64,000 nt of DNA from Tipula vernalis (Eukaryota; Arthropoda; Insecta; Diptera; Tipulidae), in contig OY282560.1 in assembly GCA_958295665.1 (NCBI GenBank), positions 22,713,653 through 22,777,652 of the forward strand. Reading direction: 5' to 3'. Below the pieces are notes generated by a model, which worked only from the letters and a program-made list of their open reading frames with translations, made no database searches and was not told the DNA's origin. Position numbers and translations under genes: made by a program. Every line of letters starts with the position of its first letter. The stretch's first letter is position 1. Shown here in pieces: positions 22,740-35,875 of the stretch.

Positions 22740-25700
22740 TGTTTCTAATACTCCTTTTATTTTATTTTTTTGTTGGGCTGTGTTATTAACTTCCTTTACC
22801 AGAATAAATATCAAAATCCTAATTATAGTAAAACTTATTAAAAACTTTTCATTTGTTCTCTTGGAAAAATTAAATTTATATACCATTTCAGTTATTCGCT
22901 GACCTTTCTTTTGTAGCGACATAAACTTCTTCGCTTTTATAATTTCTTATTTTTGTCTTGTTATTTAAAATCGACATAATAACAACAAATTTAAAATACA
23001 TCACCTGTCCTCAATTAATCTTTTGAATAATGGCTAAAACTAGTTTCACAGACACACTTTCACGATATACATAACATATTAATACATAATCCGACCACCA
23101 GAGTTGATTTGCGATTAAACGTTTTTCACAATGTTGACACTGAATGTCTAGTCGCGGTTGAAAAACAAAAAATCATAAATTATAATGTCCCACGTCAAAT
23201 ACAATATTTAAAAACATAAAAAACAAATGAAACAATTAATTTTTAAAATATATTTCGCACCTAATTTTATTTTTAGAAATAACTATGCCATTTGCAACCA
23301 TTTAACCAATCACATTTTTTAATGACTCTCTAATGAGCCATTAGTTGAGCCAAAAACAACGGTTTAATTGACTATAAAATGCGTACCGAGTATTATTATT
23401 AATTAATCACGACAAAATTAAGAAAATAAAAATTTACTAATTGAAATGTAAATTAAGTAATTATATATTACCGTTGAACACAGTACAGACCTGATTGGGC
23501 AGTTTTGCTGTCCAAAAATGGTTTTATGGAAACACTCGCTTGTGAAAGAATGCTTTTTTTATTTAAACAAAACATGAACTTTAAATATAGAGAGACGACA
23601 GCTTTTTTTTTTTACAAAAAACCAGTAGCATTAAAATAAAAATTATATTACATCTTAATTACAACGACAAAATAAAAAAAAAATAAAAACATAATTCACA
23701 AACATAAACATCATCAATAACATAAAAAAAAATATTTAATTCACTGTACATAAAAATATATTTCATCTCATCATCATATCTCTCGATCTCTCCGATTGCA
23801 CTCCATATTGAGAAATCGGGAAAATTTCGATGAATTTTCAAAAAAAAATATACAGAGACACGTTTTATTTACTTGTTGTTTTTATGGTTGTTGTTTTTGA
23901 AGAAGTTAAGTAAATAAAACATGTGTCTTTAACAACGACCTTACAAAAACTAATAAAAAAAGCAAAAAAAAAAAAAAATCTGACTAAAAGATTTCAAACT
24001 CTAAATAAAGATATTAAGTTTTTTTTTTGTTTTTCTTTATGTTTATGGCTGTGTGTGCAACTGATCGCGAGTTTCATTTAATTGTGAACTGACCTTTATA
24101 AGATCTTTTTATTAATATAAATAAAGGAAACTTCAATCAAACCACATTTCTAAAGGTTTAAAACGGTAAATACCCATATTTTATTACTGAAACGACCTTT
24201 ATAGATCAAATACAAGTTCTTAGCTGGACACAATCGCTAAAATAAACAATCTGAGCAATCAAACTGCTTTCAAACCGCAATCAAACTTCAATCAAACTTC
24301 GGTCAAATCACCGTCATTTTACTCAAAATCGATTAATCTTATGCAAAAAATCAAATAACATGACATTTGGCAAGGTAAATAATAACGACGAAAACTATTC
24401 AGTAGCAACCACAAACCATAAATCTTCATCAAACAAATAAATAAATAAAAAAAATAACTAAAAGCAAAAAAAAAAAAAAATCGATTGATAATCAAAAATA
24501 AAACCCATTCAGATCTATCTAATCCCGATCTCAATTCATATGTATTATACGTTTGCATACAAAGTATTAATAAAATCTCCTCCAACACCATCAACTTTCC
24601 AGTTCATAATAGAATTAACATTAATTTCAGTACGAAACTACTCAAGAAACTAAACCAACAAAAAACAAAAAATTACAACAAAATTTATCTTTATGTATAT
24701 GTATGTTATGAGCGAAATGAATGCCGTGAACATGCTTAATTGGGCCCCCCGTGTTGGGTTAAATGTGTGGGGTCTTCAATTTTTTTTTTTTTCATCTCCT
24801 CATTCGTACGCTCGTTGGATTTTTGTTTTTTGTAGAGTTGGATTGTAGTACTCGTATATGTGTATGTATAGAAATTCAGTTTCTTCTTCTTTTTCTTTAG
24901 ATTCGTCATCGTCTTTGCGTATTCTTTTCCATATGATTCAAATTTTTTTTTTTTCAACAAATCTTGAGATGAATGAGTGATCGTTGGTATAAAAAAAAAA
25001 AAAAAAAAAAATTTATCTCTTCTATAAAATCCGTACAAAAATGTTTGGATTTGGAATGTGTGCAGTAAATTTATTGGGGATAGATGCGGATGGATAAGTA
25101 AATGTACATATCGGCTTTTTGGTGGCCTTTGCTTTCTTTCGTCAACATTTTTAAATGAATTCCGTTATAGAATTTGATAAATAAAAGATGTTGTTGAAAG
25201 ATGAGTGAATTATTGTGCAATTCATTTCCGTTTATTGTCGTGTTGAACCGTGGCCACACACAACATTTTATCCAAAATAATTTTGACCTTTAATTTTTAA
25301 TATATTCTGAATAATTGAATATGTATAGCATATTGCCTAAATCACCGATACCCGTCTACCGCGTTCCATCCCATTCATATAAATAGTTAAATTGAAAATT
25401 TGTATTCAAAATTCCGTTTCAAACATAAATCAAATCTATTAGAAATATATAGTTTTTTGTAAGTTGTTTGTTTGTTTGTAAAAACACATCTTCATCAATC
25501 ATATCGACACTATAGTCAAACGCATTCATTGAATAAATATTGATATTTTTTTTTTTTTGTGTATATAATTCTGAAATAGTTTCTAAGAACGTTATGTAGA
25601 GAAGTCAGTGCGCGCGAGAGAAGTTTTTTTTTATGAAACTCAGACAATGTGTTCTGAATTTATAAAACAGACATTTATTTTTATTTTCTTCGGTTTATTA

Positions 25701-25830
25701 TGTTATTTTGACAACTTTATTAAGCGATCATATAGCGCATTTATAGTTTCAAGACGAAAATAACTTAAATATATACTTAACTCGTTTGCCGTATGAGTCA
25801 TATACCGTTAAAACCAATTTTGTGTTTATA
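22740..25830. other. AT-rich non-coding DNA
   Basis: Long A and T runs (for example 23970, 24470, 24790 and 24990) and no recognisable gene. A short C/G-rich island gggccccccgtgttgggtt lies at 24743-24761. Repeats of aatcaaact(t/g)c occur at 24255-24305 and recur near the right end of the window. Confidence 0.45.
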
Positions 25831-25833
25831 TAC

Positions 25834-25896
25834 CAGACGAATGTCTTCTAATTGTATACTGCGGAGATAATCTGCCACCAGAAGTAGTATAAGTAC
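25834..25896 (-). CDS. candidate host exon (63 bp) with splice signals
   Basis: On the minus strand, a pyrimidine-rich run ending tttatttgCAG directly precedes a 63-base segment, followed by a weak donor GTATAT. Two frames are open. One reads VLILLLVADYLRSIQLEDIR and could continue 11 codons to a stop, with AATAAA complements near 25693-25714, making a terminal exon. The other reads TYTTSGGRLSPQYTIRRHSS. The segment is richer in G and C than its surroundings. No family is recognised, and chance remains possible. Confidence 0.35.
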
Positions 25897-25899
25897 CTG

Positions 25900-26690
25900 C
25901 AAATAAATAAAGAAAAAAAAATGATTTTAATGATATTTTAATTCGCATCATATATGTAGGTATGTGTATGTATATCCAACATCAAATAGACCGCCAAATT
26001 ACAAATAAATCAAATTAAACTATTATAATGACGTATAAACCATACAAGCACGCAACAAAATTACCAAGCGATGAGACACAAAATAATCGCGCGCCTATCT
26101 AACATTTAATTTAAAAATTGTTAATTTTGTATTGAATACAGTAAAAACAAATTAGACAAAAAATAAATTGAAACTCATTAATGCGAATCAAGCTCACAAG
26201 AAAGGCTATAAAAATAAAAATAAAATTTAATTACCCAAAAATTATAAATCAAATCAAATAAAACCTTAAAATCTTCCATAAAATTAATACAAATGAACAC
26301 ATTAAAATGCGACTTTTACAGTGCGCTCGATAACAAAAAAGGAAATCAAAATTGCGAATATGAAACATTTTAATGGTTTAACATTTTCTTAAGAGTGGTG
26401 ACTATGGGTTTCGGTGGTGCGAGCAAAATTCTATCTAATTTCGAGAAGTGAAAGGCTTCAACACACAATATTTTCGACGTAAATGAAATATTTAATTATT
26501 TGAAATCCCGCCTTCTCTATGAGGACATGAAAAAGGAATTATTCAATCAGTGAATCTTCATTAATTGATTGCAGTAATTCTTAATTCAACATTTATTCAA
26601 CATTTAGGCGAACTAATGGTAACGAATATTCGTATTGGAAAGTGTCTCAACTAACAATTTTAACTTGTAGACAATGGAAATATCTGAATA
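25900..26690. other. AT-rich non-coding DNA
   Basis: Nothing recognisable beyond A-rich runs and short GCGC-containing islands near 26085. Confidence 0.4.
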
Positions 26691-26694
26691 AGGA

Positions 26695-27065
26695 TTATTC
26701 TCTTTGGGTTGCGTTTGAGATTATGCGAGATTTTGCGAGTTTATTCAAGACTTTCGAGGTTGTTCCAGTTTTGTTTGGATTGAATTAAGAGTAGTTAGGA
26801 TTCTCGAAACCAGAGTTTTTTGTATTTATGCATGTCGATTTTGGTGATCGATCGAGATTATTCTAAAGTTAAAATATGTTTCGAGAATATTCGACCTTCC
26901 CGAGGTTATTCGAGTCTGTTCGAATTTCCCAATATTTCTATAAATTTGCAAAGTGCTGTAGATGGACGATGTTACAAACAATACATCGAGATTTTCGAGA
27001 TTTTCAAGCTTATAAATAGAAATTGTTTGAGATTTTATAATTTTTCGAGATTATTCTGCGGCGGA
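26695..27065. repeat. degenerate TCGAGATTATTC-type repeat
   Basis: Imperfect copies of gcgagattttg, tcgagattattc, tcgagaatattcg, cgaggttattcgag and cgagattttcgagatt recur over about 370 bp. They suggest a decayed minisatellite with a unit of about 10-12 bp. The open frame through it (26820-27077) is not protein-like. Confidence 0.5.
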
Positions 27066-27904
27066 TCCACTTTATAGGTGAAATAGGCGGTTGTCGTAGG
27101 TGTAAACTTGGATAAGGCGCTAAAATCTGCCCTTAAATTTTTGTTTTTGTAATAAAAAAAATTGCAATAAACAAGAATGAAAAGGACTAGCCCATTGAGC
27201 TCCAGTCTCCAGCCTTTTTGTAGACAACACCAGAGGCTCTACCGTAATTTTACGATTGCCTCACAGGATTAGCAACTATGGCAGCAGCCTCTCGATATAC
27301 AACATGATGAGGTTCTCGAAATTCCAGATTTTGTGGTTTTTAATCAAAATTAATGGGCTTGAATTTAATTGATATTCCTAGTGATTCTAAGTTTATTCGG
27401 AGTATATTGTTTGCTTAATTCAATTAGTATGCCTATTTGGACAATTTATCAGTCCATCTGAAAAAATGATTTACATTTTATTTACAGCCATTTTATGCAT
27501 TGAATGTGAAATTTTGATTTGTTTATCAAGTATCGACTTGATCAATCCCAGATTTTGCAAGAAACAAAACTAACGGAAAAAAGTAAATTTATTGTGGGAC
27601 CAGTAATTTAAACTAAATATAAAAATAATCTTGACTTTGATCACTTCACGAATCAAAGTCACCATGACAAAATAGAGCTTCCTTCTGTAGTACCCTAAAT
27701 ATTATTAAAACAACATCCCCACTTATAATAGTCCCGCTTGGATGCACAATTCAAATCATTTCTTCTCCAAACAGCGAATATAAATTTTTGCATTTGGTAT
27801 AGTATGATGTATGCAAACGCGAACGGTAAATGTGGGTTGTCAAAATTTGTTAGGGATTATCATCCTATATAAAAAGGGGAAAGGATTATTATCCCCTAAT
27901 TTTC

Positions 27905-28515
27905 AAAAATTTATCATTGACCTTGCATATAGAAACGGGATTTTTTGTATGTTAACTCCGTATACCATAGAAGTACTGACATATGACATAATACTAAACA
28001 GGGTTAGAGACCGTGATCATCGGATTCCCTTACAGGGTAGTAATTAAATCGGACCCCTAAGTCAACTAATCACTGATTTTCAGAAAATTATCATTGACCT
28101 TGCATATTGAAACGGGATATTTTGTGTGTTAACTCCGTATACCACAGAAGTACTGACATATGGCATAATACTAAACAGGGTTAGAGACCGTGATCATCGG
28201 ATTCCCTTACAGGGTAGTAAGGTGCACCCCTAAGTCAACTAATCACTGATTTTCAGAAATTTATCATTGACCTTGCTTATTGAAGCGGGATTTTTTGTAT
28301 ACTAACTCCGTATACCACAGAAGTACTGACATATGACATAATACTAAACTGGGTTAGAGACCGTGATTCAGTACTTCTATGGTATACGGAGTTAACACAC
28401 AAAAAACTCCGTTTCATTACGTAAGGTCAATGATAAATTTCTGAAAATCAGTGATTAGTTGACTTAGGGGTGCATCTTACTACCTATTGAGGGAATCCGA
28501 TGATCACGGTCTCAT
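27905..28515. repeat. three direct copies (about 175 bp) plus one inverted copy
   Basis: atcattgacc begins copies at about 27913, 28090 and 28263. Each runs through gttaactccgtatacca, agtactgacatatg, gttagagaccgtgatcatcgg and, in copies 1 and 2, cttacagggtagtaa. At about 28365 the orientation flips, and one copy is read in reverse complement (tcagtacttctatggtatac ... gatcacggtctc) to 28515. Copy 3 is cut short at the flip. No coding sense; family unknown. Confidence 0.85.
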
Positions 28516-28519
28516 TTTG

Positions 28520-28765
28520 ATAAAATCCACCTTTTAGCATATAATCCACTTTTGACCTTTTCTATGAAACTCTAAGAACAGGTTGGTGATAAATTCTGGA
28601 GAAGGAGAAATTGAATTTTAAAACACGTTCTGAACATCAACATTGTAAAAAAATATTTGTCGTACTAAAAACAAAGATGCAAGACTCTTCAAAAGTGGAT
28701 TTTTATAAAAAAAGGCGGATTTTAAAATTTATTTTGTAAAGATGGATATCGTATTTGGATCGTAT
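28520..28765 (+). repeat. dispersed repeat family F, copy 1
   Basis: The order tttagcatataatccacttttgacc, ctaagaacaggttg, ctggagaaggagaa, aacacgttctgaacatcaaca is shared with copies at 59380-59470, 59620-59795 (minus) and 60700-60935 (plus). No ends or coding capacity were identified. It abuts the tandem/inverted cluster at 27905-28515. Confidence 0.65.
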
Positions 28766-28769
28766 TTTC

Positions 28770-31500
28770 TTGAATCCGCCTAAATGTTTTCATTACACAA
28801 ACACACGCAAGAATTATAATGTGCAGTCAATGTTGATGCTTACATTTGTGCATTTTTAAAACATGTTCGAAATTTCTATCTTGGTATTCTTCAAAGCATA
28901 CATTTTTCTCAAGGCAAAAATTCAAATATCACTAACGCTATGGACTTATAAAAATAATATTGATTAGGTGGTACTGGTAAACATAACTCAAACAAGACAC
29001 CATTATAAAAAAACAAAAAAATTAAATAAGTTGGACACATCGCGGTGTAACGAGCTGACAAAAAATCTAAAAAAATTTAATTTTAAATAATTTTTGAAAA
29101 TGTAGAGGTAACTAAAATTTAGATAATTTCAAGGAAGTTTTGGGTTCAAAACTCGCCGAAGTTCACAAAAATTTTAATTAAATTCCGAACATACACATTT
29201 TTTGATTTTATATGAAGGCTCCATTTTTAAGCGTGATGCCATCTCTCTCGACGGGGAGCTAAATTATACATATAATATCCCCTGAGGTCATTTAAGTCCA
29301 ATATACTTACTGTTCACGACGAATGAAGCTGAAAACCTAACATTATATATACCTCGATAGCCATATACATAAATGAAAACCATATTACAACTTTGAAAAA
29401 CTTATTTTGGGATTATGTCATTCAATCAAAATATCATGCAACGAAACAAACAAATACAATCCGTGTATGTACGTATATAGGTACTTATCTGACATTTATT
29501 TAATGTTGTCGTTGGTTTCTTTTTTTATTAAGAAAAGAAACAAACCACATTTAATTGTGTTTATAAGTACATTATAAAGTTAAAATCGCGAGCCAATAGT
29601 AAATTATTATACACACACAACCAATTGTTACAGTTAGACAAATAATTTACTTGTTCAAACCATTTTAAGTTTTTAATTTTTGAAAAAAATTAAATAAAAA
29701 TAATTTTCTTGAACTGTCACATGGTTGTCCTGATATCCACGTTTGGGCATAAGAAAATTTGCTGTCTCTGTATGAGTGTATGTTACAATAAAATGCAATA
29801 AGTTTTAATTTTTTTTTTTAATTATTATTTATAATTTCAGTTTTAAATAAATCAACTTTCATTAATTTTATGTTCGCGCGTTTTTTTTTTAATTATTGCG
29901 CGTGCACGTCTACGATAAAGCAGATATTTCTTTCAATGTGATGTACGAGTATATAAATTAGCTAATTTGTGACAGGTCTTAAAAAAAACTAATAAAATTT
30001 TTTGAAAATTGGATTTTTTTTTTCATTTTTAATTAACAGTGATTTTAATGTTAATGAATTAATTAGTGTTTCTTGTTGTAAATATTTTCCCAATACGTGA
30101 AAAATATTTTTTAATGAGATGAAATTCTTATTAATTTTATTATTTTTATTGTTATTACTAGTCGCGTATAATAAAGGTATATGTATGTAGTTAATTTTTA
30201 ATTAATTTTGATTTATTTTGATGTTATGTATGAGCGACACGGTAAAACACAGTAAAAATGGTGTTTTCGACGAATATTACATGAATGCGTGGGAGGTTAA
30301 GATTTGTTTTTAATTTTTACGTCTTATAATTTATTTTGTATAGTATAGTTTCATCCATATTACGAAGTGCATAGCCAAAGAGGTTTTTGTTGTTGTTCAA
30401 ATTGAATGAGACGCGATGAATAAGCAACAAAATTTACAATTTAATTAAATAAAAATGTTAATTTGATTGTGTACCTGATATAATGTGTCAACATAAATTG
30501 AGAAATGTTTTATTGCGCTCTTCGGTTGGTATACCAATATGGGCATCAATCCGTGAAATACAAATGCTGAATCATTTTTGTTAACTATATTTGGAGTACT
30601 AATATTGTACCAAGAAAGCTTTTAGGAGCAGAGTGCAGAACTATGTATATATAGATGGAATAGTTGTAACTAGCTAATAATTAGAAAAAATATTTCCCAC
30701 TCCACACATACAGTCAAATTAGTTTAGAGTTTAGTCTCCAAATTTCACACTTATGTTTGCAGTAATCGTTTGAGTGGAGAAGGTCTTTGCAGACAATTGA
30801 TTTTTGTATTAGATGAAGACCAAGACTTTCAGAAATATTTCGTACTCCTGGGCAAGGATTTTGGTCATGTAATGAGAGAGCTACAATTTTTATCGGTATA
30901 CTAGAAGTACAATCCAAATTGACTTACAGTATTTACATGAAAATCGCAACTCTCACGTTCTCACTTTAATACCAAAATTCCGTCGCATTCATTCATTATT
31001 CAATTTTATTTTTGTCTATCATTCCCAAAATTATATTCTGGGTTTTTTCATTTTGAGTTTTGATGTAAAAATTTTAGTTTAGGTCAAAAAAATTATAGAA
31101 TTTCAAATTTTGCTTGATTGTGCGTTCGGTTCACAAAGCAAACATCTTTAAAATTTTCTACCAATCACTGAAAAAGTCGATAAGTCGATAAAATCTTACA
31201 AAAAATCAAAAAAGACCGACATATAAGCAGCCATGGCATTGCTATACAAAAAAGCTCGATGTTTTGGGTGCCGCATGAATTACCGACGATAATTTTGATT
31301 AACCGAATTCCCATTACTGAATTGCTACTGAAATCGACCCATTTCTGAAGGAAAACATTACTGGCCAGGATTGACGTGTAGGGTGTATAATGTGGGAAGA
31401 AATCGTACATTTTGAAGTTCTAAAACCTAGTCGAACGATTGATTCTAATCTCTACTGTCAGCAATTAACGAGATTCATTGCAAATCATTGCAAAATGGCG
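28770..31500. other. non-coding DNA, no gene recognised
   Basis: AT-rich sequence with T runs (29810, 29880, 30015). Short minus-strand frames at 30714-30917 and 31165-31410 show no known motif. Confidence 0.4.
29311..29328 (-). other. candidate micro-exon or exon end with a consensus donor
   Basis: On the minus strand, ggttttCAG is followed by 18 bases and then the perfect donor GTAAGTAT. The acceptor's pyrimidine tract is short. Frame 0 contains a TGA; the other two frames are open. It could equally be the 3' end of a longer exon or a chance match. Confidence 0.25.
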
Positions 31501-31712
31501 TACGAGTAATACACACGTAATTGCTATCAGTTTATTTAATTGCTTAAAATTATATTAAAAATTATTTTCAAACGTTAGTGAATTGTTAATGAAACTATAG
31601 TATTTATAAACAATAAGTGAAAAAGAACGAAGGATTTGCCGTGCCTAAAAAATAATGTAAAACTCAACATAAAATTCTATCTGTGCAAACGTGTTAAAGT
31701 GACATTTCAATC

Positions 31713-33154
31713 ATGAGTGTAAAATTGGCAATTAATACTCGTAGTGTTAGCAAAACAATGGTTCACAGTTGAAAAAATAACTTTAAATTTTAATGCAAGC
31801 CTTGTATTACGACTTATGTAATGCAAGTTATTATTAAATTGTAAAGTATGATTGCGTTAAAATGAATTTTAATGCAATTATGAGAATTTCTAAAGCAGCA
31901 TTTGCATTAAAAAATATTTTTAATACAACTATTAAGCATTTTAAAGCAACCTGCTCAAATTTAAAACTTATATCAACATAAAATTCGCTAAACAAGCGGA
32001 ATTAAATGTATACATATATGAATAATAAGATCATGCACGAGCTTTGCATTACTGGTATAAAATTCACTAAATCAAACCGACTACATGACATATAAGCAGC
32101 TTAATAAATTTTTAATAATATAGTTTTCCGGATTCGAAAATATCTATTATGTTTTAACGTAAGCTTTTCAGTTCTTAATTTATAAGTTATTATCTCTCTG
32201 AAATTTCGACCCTCAAGCCTCAACCTCAAGGCACCATTCACCAACAACAAAGAACAACTCCGGAAAAACAAAAAAAAAATCACTAAAATTACGGAGCTTT
32301 TAATGCAACTTGCTTTAAAACTTAATACTTCTAAAATATTTTATTAATGCAGTATTTGATAAATTTAAATGCAGTTGTTTGACGGTTCTCCTACAATTTG
32401 CTTTATATTCTAATTGAATGTTGCACTAAAATTTAATCTAATTGCTGTGTTACAAATCACTGCAAATTGTATCAAACTAATTTTTAATGCAAGCTTTGTA
32501 TCATTTTGTAATACAGCCTTGCACTGGACCTATATGTAATGCAATTTGCATTACATAAGCAATATTTTTTCAACTGTGTTGAATTGAATAAAATTGAACA
32601 ACCCACAAATGAGTGAGATGATAAGTGCAATGTTAATAAATCATAAAAAACTGGAACTACATAGCCAATTACTTAATGATCATACTAAACAGCTTTCTAA
32701 CCTAAAAAATCAAATTGGAGTTCTACAACAACAAAAATGTGAAATGGATACAAAAATTCAAACTGTGGATGACAAGTGTACAAGCAATTCTTCGGAGATT
32801 GATAATCTGAAATTAATAATTAATAAACTGCTGCAGAACGGTTGTTCTGGTGTACCACCGTTGAAGGGCATTGATATACAAACTATTGCAAATGATATAT
32901 GTTCCATTCTTAAGTTTGATGTTTCTAAAATAAAAAGTGTATTTGCAAATGTGTACAATAAACCTAAATCAAGTGAAGAGGATGTTAGTAGTATACAATT
33001 TCTACAAATCCAAATTAAATTTGTTGATTTAAAAAGCAAACTGGAGTTCTTTAAGTTACACAAATCTTATGGGCCACTAATGGTTAACAAATTATTGCCC
33101 AACGTCAGTATTTATGATACTAAGCTGATCTACATAAATCATAAGCTAAATTGA
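31713..33154 (+). pseudogene. ORF1 of a non-LTR retrotransposon, split by a CAC-ended element
   Basis: From 32594 to 33154 a frame of about 186 codons shows a heptad-rich coiled-coil region (roughly residues 14-80) and then an RRM-like segment, as in ORF1 proteins of Jockey/CR1-type elements. It starts without a good ATG. An ATG at 31713 opens a short basic segment (MSVKLAINTRSVSKTMV) that runs straight into the CAC-ended element at 31764. The coding sequence appears to resume at 32581, but a one-base shift separates the two parts. The endonuclease/reverse transcriptase region follows on the same strand. The link across the insertion is inference. Confidence 0.55.
31764..32578. mobile_element. 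815-bp non-autonomous CAC-ended DNA element
   Basis: The left end CACAGTTGAAAAAATA (31764-31779) is the inverted complement of the right end tattttttcaactgtg (32563-32578). TT flanks both sides as a possible 2-bp target duplication. Both subterminal regions are packed with TAATGCAA/TTGCATTA-like motifs in both orientations. No ORF of note. The architecture (CAC terminus, A-run, subterminal short repeats) parallels the 8.6 kb element, but the repeat sequences differ, so a different transposase likely moves it. Confidence 0.8.
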
Positions 33155-33299
33155 AACAACAACACAAAATCAAGTACGTATGGTATAAGCATCCAAATAT
33201 ATTGGTACGGGTTACTGCAAACAGCATTCCTGTTATAGTAAAAACAGCTGATGATTTGAATGTAATATAATAATATAATACAATCATTTTAATATAAAT

Positions 33300-35875
33300 C
33301 GGTTTACATAACTTAAATTTTCGTGTAGATGTTATTGTTCTGGTTGAAACATTTCTTAGTCAATATGATAATTTAAATTCAATGAATATTGACGGTTTTA
33401 AAGTTTTTCGCTTAATTCGCCAAGTAAGCTCGCCCAAATATGCATGGTGCGGTATTGCTATGTTCGTACGGTATAAATTAGATGCTCTTTTAGGGGAGAT
33501 GGAGACTAAAGAAAACTTTGATTTTATGACAATAAAACTGTGCAACATTAGGATTCTTGCTTGTTATCGGCCACCAGATTGTAACACTTCTATGTTTATT
33601 CAGTATCTAGAGTCAAAATTAAAAATGTATCCTCAATCAATTATATTTGGTGACTTCAATATAAATATACTTGATCCGGTTAACAATTACAAGTGTGTTT
33701 TGTATGCTGGTGGTTATACGATTAAAAATAATTTGAATGAAGAGTATTATATAAGAATTTTCTGCAGCCGTATATAAATTATCACGTTACTACAATATTA
33801 GATCATATTCTTAGCTCATTGAGCAATCTTTTATCAATTCTGTACGGTGATTCTGTTATTTCTGATCATCGTTATCTTATAGTAACCATTGAAACCAAAA
33901 ATCTCAAACAAAACATTTCCTACGGCTTATATAAAACTAACTACCATAGTATATGCACGTTCGTCAAAGGGTTCATAATAACAAATACCTTTGAGTTTGA
34001 TATATTTCTTAACCCAAATGTGTGAGCTAGTCCCTCATAATACTAAGTTAATAAATTTAAAAGAGAAAGCTAATTATAGGTTAGATAAACCGTGGTTTAT
34101 TTATAATCTCAAGATGCTACACAGTGAACGTAATTTCTTTTATAAATTAAAAAAGAAATATCCGCTTAACGCTCACTATTCCTACAAATTCCTAGAGTAC
34201 AGAAATCGATTAAAACTTGGTATTATAGCCGCAAAAAAATTTGACTATAATCTGAAGTTTATTCAAAATTATAACAATGGTAAGAAAACTTGGAGTCTTA
34301 TACAAATATGAAATAATAAACAACAAAATGACGACTACAAAATTTTTGAATCAACCGACGTTGATGTTTAATAACAGTTTGTGTAGTGACCAATATCAAG
34401 TCTCCGAAATCTTTAATAATTTTTTTAAAAATGTAGGTACGGATGTAGCTAATTCTTGCCATATTGATCCAACATATGTTGCCCTACTAGATAATTGCGA
34501 TAATATCATTAACCAATTTAGTGTATCAACCGAACTAGAGATTGAACTTCTAATAAAGTCACTGAACACGGCCTCGTCTAAGGGATATGATAATATTCCA
34601 GCGTATATTCTTCAAGAATATTCTAATGAATTTAAGCGAATTTTGATTGTCGCTGTTAATAATTGCCTAGAATACTCTAAATTACCAAACACTCTCAAAC
34701 TTGCTCAATTAGTACCTATATTTAAGGGAGGTGACAAATTTGAAACTTCCAATTATAGGCCTATATTAGTATTGCCTATATTATCCAAAATATTTGACTT
34801 ATTTTAAATAGATTAACACAACATATTAAAACCAATAATTTGATATCTGATTTCCAATATGGGTTTCAAGAAAGTTCGAGCACTACCTCAGCAACCCTGT
34901 GTCTAATGAATAATATTTATAGATTTCTTGAGAAGAAAAATGCAACTGGTTGTAATGAAGCCTTTTGATTGTGTTGACCATGTCAAATTAATTGAGAAAA
35001 TTAATATCTTTGGAATACGTGATAAAGCTCTTAGTTTATTTAAAAGTTACTTAACAAATCGTAAGCAATTTGTTAAATTATGACCAATCTCCTCTCAAAC
35101 AACAAATTTAATCTCAGGTGTGCCACAAGGATCAATATTAGGCCCTACCCTGTTTCTCATATACATTAACGATTTGTTTAGGTTGATCTTGAAAGGTAAA
35201 CCTCAACTTTTTGCGGATGACCTCGCTATTGTATAAGGTTCAGCTAATACTGAGGCTCTTCAATTTGATATGGAACATGATTTATGAATAAACTGAAAAT
35301 AAACTTAAGTAAAAAACTTAAATAAAACTATAATGATGACCAATTTTACGCAGCTCAATGTTAATAATCAGATAATCAAGAAATCTGATAAAGTCATTTA
35401 TTTGGGGTTACATATTGATAGTGGTCCTAAGTTGGTCTTCTCAAGGACTACTAAATTTTTAGAGACATCAATAAAAAAGCAACTGTACTACTCGTTTGTT
35501 CATTCTAACCTTGTATACTTAATCACAATTTGGGGCCCCACAAACAAACTTAAGGATGTACAAATAAATCAGAACAAAGCTCTAAAAGCATTTTACCAGC
35601 TACCTCGAAGGTACCCAACTAAACTCTTATATTCCAAAGATATGTTACCTGTCACAAATAAAACACAATATGATTAAATCATCGATTTTATTAGAAACCA
35701 ATTTTCAGACTACCATGAGATATACAAGGCAAGCAAACGATTTTCGAATAGCAACATTTGTAAACACATCATTTGACGCGAAGTATATTTTAGGAAGGAC
35801 TCAAACTTTATAATAAACTACCATGTAGTATAAAAAGGGAGCCAATTTCAAAAATTAAAATGTGAAACTCACCAT
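33300..35875 (+). pseudogene. ORF2 of a non-LTR retrotransposon (endonuclease and reverse transcriptase), broken
   Basis: Pieces in several frames line up in the expected order. The endonuclease part starts near 33318 (VDVIVLVETFLS), with YRPPD, FGDFN near 33646-33660 and SDHRYL near 33861-33878. Reverse transcriptase follows with SSKGYDNIP (about 34575), VPIFKGGD...NYRP (about 34710-34765), GFQES, GVPQGSILGP (about 35117) and FADD at 35210-35221. The thumb/C-terminal part is about 35333-35677, and a YNKLP...SIKRE tail ends near 35862. Stops and frameshifts occur near 33776, 34311, 34806 and 34970, so it is dead. The motifs fit the Jockey/CR1 group; the exact clade is not assignable by eye. 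Confidence 0.85.

Noticed and set aside
22650..22922. 90-codon minus-strand frame
   Set aside because: It overlaps the right arm of an inverted repeat and shows no known motif.
24736..25038. 100-codon Lys/Phe-rich minus-strand frame
   Set aside because: It is produced by long A/T runs and has no protein-like composition.
27180..27330. Possible retroelement piece with balanced base composition
   Set aside because: No conserved motif in any of six frames could be recognised.
27907..28515. CRISPR-like array
   Set aside because: Repeats are about 175 bp with no unique spacers, one copy is inverted, and the DNA is eukaryotic.
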